DNA from: Alphaproteobacteria bacterium
GTDB lineage: Bacteria; Pseudomonadota; Alphaproteobacteria; Micropepsales; Micropepsaceae
Length of the DNA: 7,650 nucleotides
Direction: 5' to 3'
Assembly (NCBI GenBank): GCA_003131925.1
Contig: PKWC01000114.1
Coordinates: 1-7,650 of the forward strand
Under the pieces are notes generated by a model, which worked only from the letters and a program-made list of their open reading frames with translations, had not been told where the DNA came from and searched no databases. This document shows, one piece after another, positions 5,594 to 7,650 of this stretch; position 1 is the stretch's first letter; each line of letters opens with the position of its first letter. A program made the position numbers and the translations under genes.

Positions 5594-7111
5594 TCAGGCT
5601 GCCCGGCGCTCCCACAGACTGCGTTCGACGGGAAAAAGTAGCGTCACCGTCGTGCCGACGCCCGCTTCGCTCGCAATTTCGAGTCTGCCGCCGTGAAGTT
5701 CGACGAGGTGCTTAGAAAGGGGCAGACCAAGCCCAGTGCCCGTATGTCTGCGGCTGAGCTTGCTGTCGATCTGACCGAAGCGCTCAAGCGCTACGGGTAT
5801 TTGTTCGGCCGTCATGCCGATGCCGGTGTCGGAGATCGCGACGGTCAAACCATCGCGGCTCGGCAATACCCGCAGTTTTACGCTGCCGCCCTCGGCCGTG
5901 AACTTGAGCGCGTTTGAAAGCAGATTCAGCAGGACCTGGCGAAACCGGCGCTCATCCGCCAGGAGGTTGGGAACATCGTGCGGAATCTCCATGTCCAGCC
6001 GGACTTTTGCCTTCTTCGCGTAAGGTCCCATGGAGTGGATGCAGGAAGCAACAACTTCGCCCACATCGACTGTTTCTTCATTCAATTCGAGATGGCCGGC
6101 GTCGAATTTGGAAACGTCGAGTACGTCATTGATGAGAGCGAGAAGGTGCGTGCCACTGTCAAAAATGTTCGTGGCGTAACTGCGCACGCGGGCGACATCG
6201 GGCAGCGCCGAATCCGGGTCCTTCAGAATTTCCGAGAAACCGAGGATTGCATTGAGCGGCGTTCGCAGTTCGTGGGACATGCTGGCCAGAAACTGCGATT
6301 TGGTCTCGTCAGCTGTTGCTGCATCCTTGAGCGCGAGTCCCAGCATTTCAGCCGTTTGCTCAAGTTTGCGCTTGGTCGTCTCGAGCTCGGAGATGTGCTG
6401 ATCCACGAGCGAGCCAATCACGCCGAGACCGACGATCAGAATGCAGATTGCGGTAATCGCGACCGAAAACCAGATCGGCGGAATCATTTCCGAGGGAACG
6501 GCGAGGGAGGGATCCGGCGTCAGGCTGAGGGCAGCCATACCCAAAAAATGCGTGCCCAAGGCGCCGAGCGTCATGATCAGTGCTGCGGCGATCTGCCCGC
6601 TCAAACCGGGACGGCGACGCGACAACGTCAGGGACGCCGCGCCGAAGCCGATCCCGACAACGAAGGATATGCCGATATAAGTGGTGTTCCAGTATTCATG
6701 AGCCGGCAGACGCAACGCACCCATGACCGCGTAGTTCATCACGGCTACGGCCGCCCCGACTATCGCGCCGCCCAACGCCGTGTGGCGGCGGACGACCACC
6801 GCGAATCCGAGCCCGGAGCACACGAGCCCGATTGCTGCCGCCAGTAGTGCGTTCCCGGCGTTGTAACCGATGCGCATATTGGGTTCGAAGGCCAGCAACG
6901 CCACGAAATGCACAGCCCATACGCCGCATCCGAGCACCACGGAGGCGGCTGTCAGCCAGGGGTCGCTTGATGTCGCCCCGGGCTTTCCCGACCGCGCGAT
7001 GAGGGTGAGCGCCGTGTAGCAGGAGAGGAAGCAGATCAGGCCGGCGACCACGACGAGCCGGGCGTCGTGCTGACCGGCGACAGACCTTAATGCTTCGAAC
7101 AAGTGCCCCAT
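5594..7111 (-). CDS. MHYT-domain sensor histidine kinase
   Basis: A 505-residue inner-membrane kinase. Seven hydrophobic segments (about 18-38, 52-74, 84-107, 112-131, 143-163, 172-195, 213-236) make an MHYT sensor, a domain proposed to bind copper and sense O2, CO or NO. The three expected motifs read AVHFVALLAF (66-75), VMNYAVMGAL (124-133) and GTHFLGMAAL (186-195). The middle one has Asn126 in place of His. A charged linker (237-270) leads to HisKA with SHELRTPLNAILGFSEIL (279-296), where H280 is the phosphorylated residue. The HATPase domain has the N box LLNLLSNALKFT (394-405), G1 DTGIGM (428-433), F box RFGQID and G2 GTGLGLPL (458-465). All kinase motifs are intact. There is no receiver domain and no adjacent response regulator, so the partner is encoded elsewhere. 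The start is supported by GAAGGG at 7118-7123, 6 nt upstream. Confidence 0.95.
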   Translation of the reverse strand: MGHLFEALRSVAGQHDARLVVVAGLICFLSCYTALTLIARSGKPGATSSDPWLTAASVVLGCGVWAVHFVALLAFEPNMRIGYNAGNALLAAAIGLVCSGLGFAVVVRRHTALGGAIVGAAVAVMNYAVMGALRLPAHEYWNTTYIGISFVVGIGFGAASLTLSRRRPGLSGQIAAALIMTLGALGTHFLGMAALSLTPDPSLAVPSEMIPPIWFSVAITAICILIVGLGVIGSLVDQHISELETTKRKLEQTAEMLGLALKDAATADETKSQFLASMSHELRTPLNAILGFSEILKDPDSALPDVARVRSYATNIFDSGTHLLALINDVLDVSKFDAGHLELNEETVDVGEVVASCIHSMGPYAKKAKVRLDMEIPHDVPNLLADERRFRQVLLNLLSNALKFTAEGGSVKLRVLPSRDGLTVAISDTGIGMTAEQIPVALERFGQIDSKLSRRHTGTGLGLPLSKHLVELHGGRLEIASEAGVGTTVTLLFPVERSLWERRAA

Positions 7112-7290
7112 GACGATCCCTTCGATCCTCGCCTTGCCTGCATCGGCCGAAGGCGATCCTTCGCATTTGAAACAAATAGCACAGTAGCGCTCAGGCCGGC
7201 GGAGTTGTTCAGGAGTGGATTTATAATTTATGGATATTTATCTTTGGGCATTTACCAAGTTCCCGCAGCATGCTCCGCGAGATAGCCGTT
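7112..7290 (-). promoter_or_regulatory. AT-rich upstream region of the histidine kinase gene
   Basis: The stretch 7216-7254 is far more AT-rich than the rest of the window. On the minus strand it contains TATAAA (7225-7220) and, further upstream, TTGGTA followed 16 bp later by TATCCA. These are loose -10/-35 candidates for the kinase promoter. It also holds the hairpin at 7148-7163 in the leader. No terminator for the upstream membrane-protein gene was clear, so read-through into the kinase is possible. Confidence 0.35.
7148..7163 (-). promoter_or_regulatory. Small perfect hairpin in the kinase leader
   Basis: CGAAGG (7148-7153) and CCTTCG (7158-7163) are 6-bp arms with a 4-nt loop, ending about 36 nt before the start codon. 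It could fold in the mRNA leader, or be a short operator half-site pair. On length alone it could also be chance. Confidence 0.25.
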
Positions 7291-7650
7291 CTAGCCCGGC
7301 AGCGAGGCAAAGAGCAGCGCGATATAAGCCGCATAAACGAGCAGAGAAAGTGACGCGACCGTTTTGTGGACAAGGTCACTGCGGGACATGAATCCTGCAA
7401 TGCACAGGCAGATGAACGCCGCGTGCCCCACAAGGTCGGAGCGATTCTGAAATCGTCCCGTCAGCAGGACGCTCTTCGCAAGACTGTCCAGGATGCCCAG
7501 AAATAGTGCCGCGAAATACCAGCGTGCCTCGCGGAAGTAGGCCTGCCTGAGATCGAGCGACTCACCGTCCGGGATGGCGGGCGTCAGGATGGCTGTTGCG
7601 AGATAAAGCAGCACCGGCTGCATCAGCACCACGAGAAAGCTCAGAAAACT
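7291..7650 (-). CDS. Integral membrane protein, C-terminal part (cut by window edge)
   Basis: The reading frame is open to the right edge of the window, so the start is not visible; 119 C-terminal residues are seen. A GTG at 7630-7632 exists, but it lies inside a continuing hydrophobic segment and is probably internal. About four hydrophobic segments are visible (roughly residues 3-24, 45-62, 75-89 and 98-116 of the visible part). A polar loop DLRQAYFREARWYF sits between the first two. There are no catalytic motifs. It resembles unassigned small multi-pass proteins of Bradyrhizobium-like genomes, but I cannot name a family. It is on the same strand as the kinase, 179 bp upstream of it, so joint transcription is possible but not shown. 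Confidence 0.65.
   Translation of the reverse strand, partial: SFLSFLVVLMQPVLLYLATAILTPAIPDGESLDLRQAYFREARWYFAALFLGILDSLAKSVLLTGRFQNRSDLVGHAAFICLCIAGFMSRSDLVHKTVASLSLLVYAAYIALLFASLPG

Noticed and set aside
5978..6847. 289-codon open frame on the plus strand
   Set aside because: It is antisense to the intact MHYT histidine kinase; the product is charged and shows no domain.

Overview
The window is high-GC bacterial chromosome. It looks alphaproteobacterial, most likely Hyphomicrobiales near Bradyrhizobium, Rhodopseudomonas or Xanthobacteraceae. The support is protein style and an intergenic palindrome with the core TTCGTCATGGCCGGG, a kind common in that order. This placement is inference from memory, not a search. 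No rRNA, tRNA, CRISPR array, insertion sequence or phage gene was seen.

Layout. (1) 107-2124, + strand: a redox pair, a SelO-family protein adenylyltransferase followed after 50 bp by a thioredoxin-type glutathione peroxidase, probably one transcript. (2) 2125-2425: an intergenic region between convergent genes, holding two palindromic repeat elements and a hairpin terminator. (3) 2426-2962, - strand: a small exported protein of unknown function with a lipocalin-like GTW motif. (4) 2963-3252: a divergent control region with a 7-bp-arm dyad. (5) 3253-5409, + strand: a 718-residue membrane-anchored one-component regulator (OmpR-type winged helix, one membrane segment, TolB-like domain, TPR superhelix). 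A perfect 10-bp-arm palindrome is centred on its start codon. (6) 5410-5593: a GC hairpin and a doubtful 42-codon ORF. (7) 5594-7111, - strand: a seven-helix MHYT-domain sensor histidine kinase whose middle MHYT histidine is replaced by Asn. (8) 7112-7290: an AT-rich leader or promoter region. (9) 7291-7650, - strand: the C-terminal part of a multi-pass membrane protein cut by the window edge.

How the genes may work together. SelO AMPylates redox proteins and its activity is redox-sensitive in characterised relatives, so pairing with a peroxidase makes a plausible oxidative-stress operon. The winged-helix regulator and the exported protein are divergent and share a 290-bp control region. The exported protein is therefore the first candidate target of the regulator, which is probably autoregulated. 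The MHYT kinase has no response regulator in view, so its partner is elsewhere. I see no clearly new multi-gene system. The most distinctive signals are the start-codon palindrome, the divergent regulator/exported-protein pair, and the altered MHYT motif.
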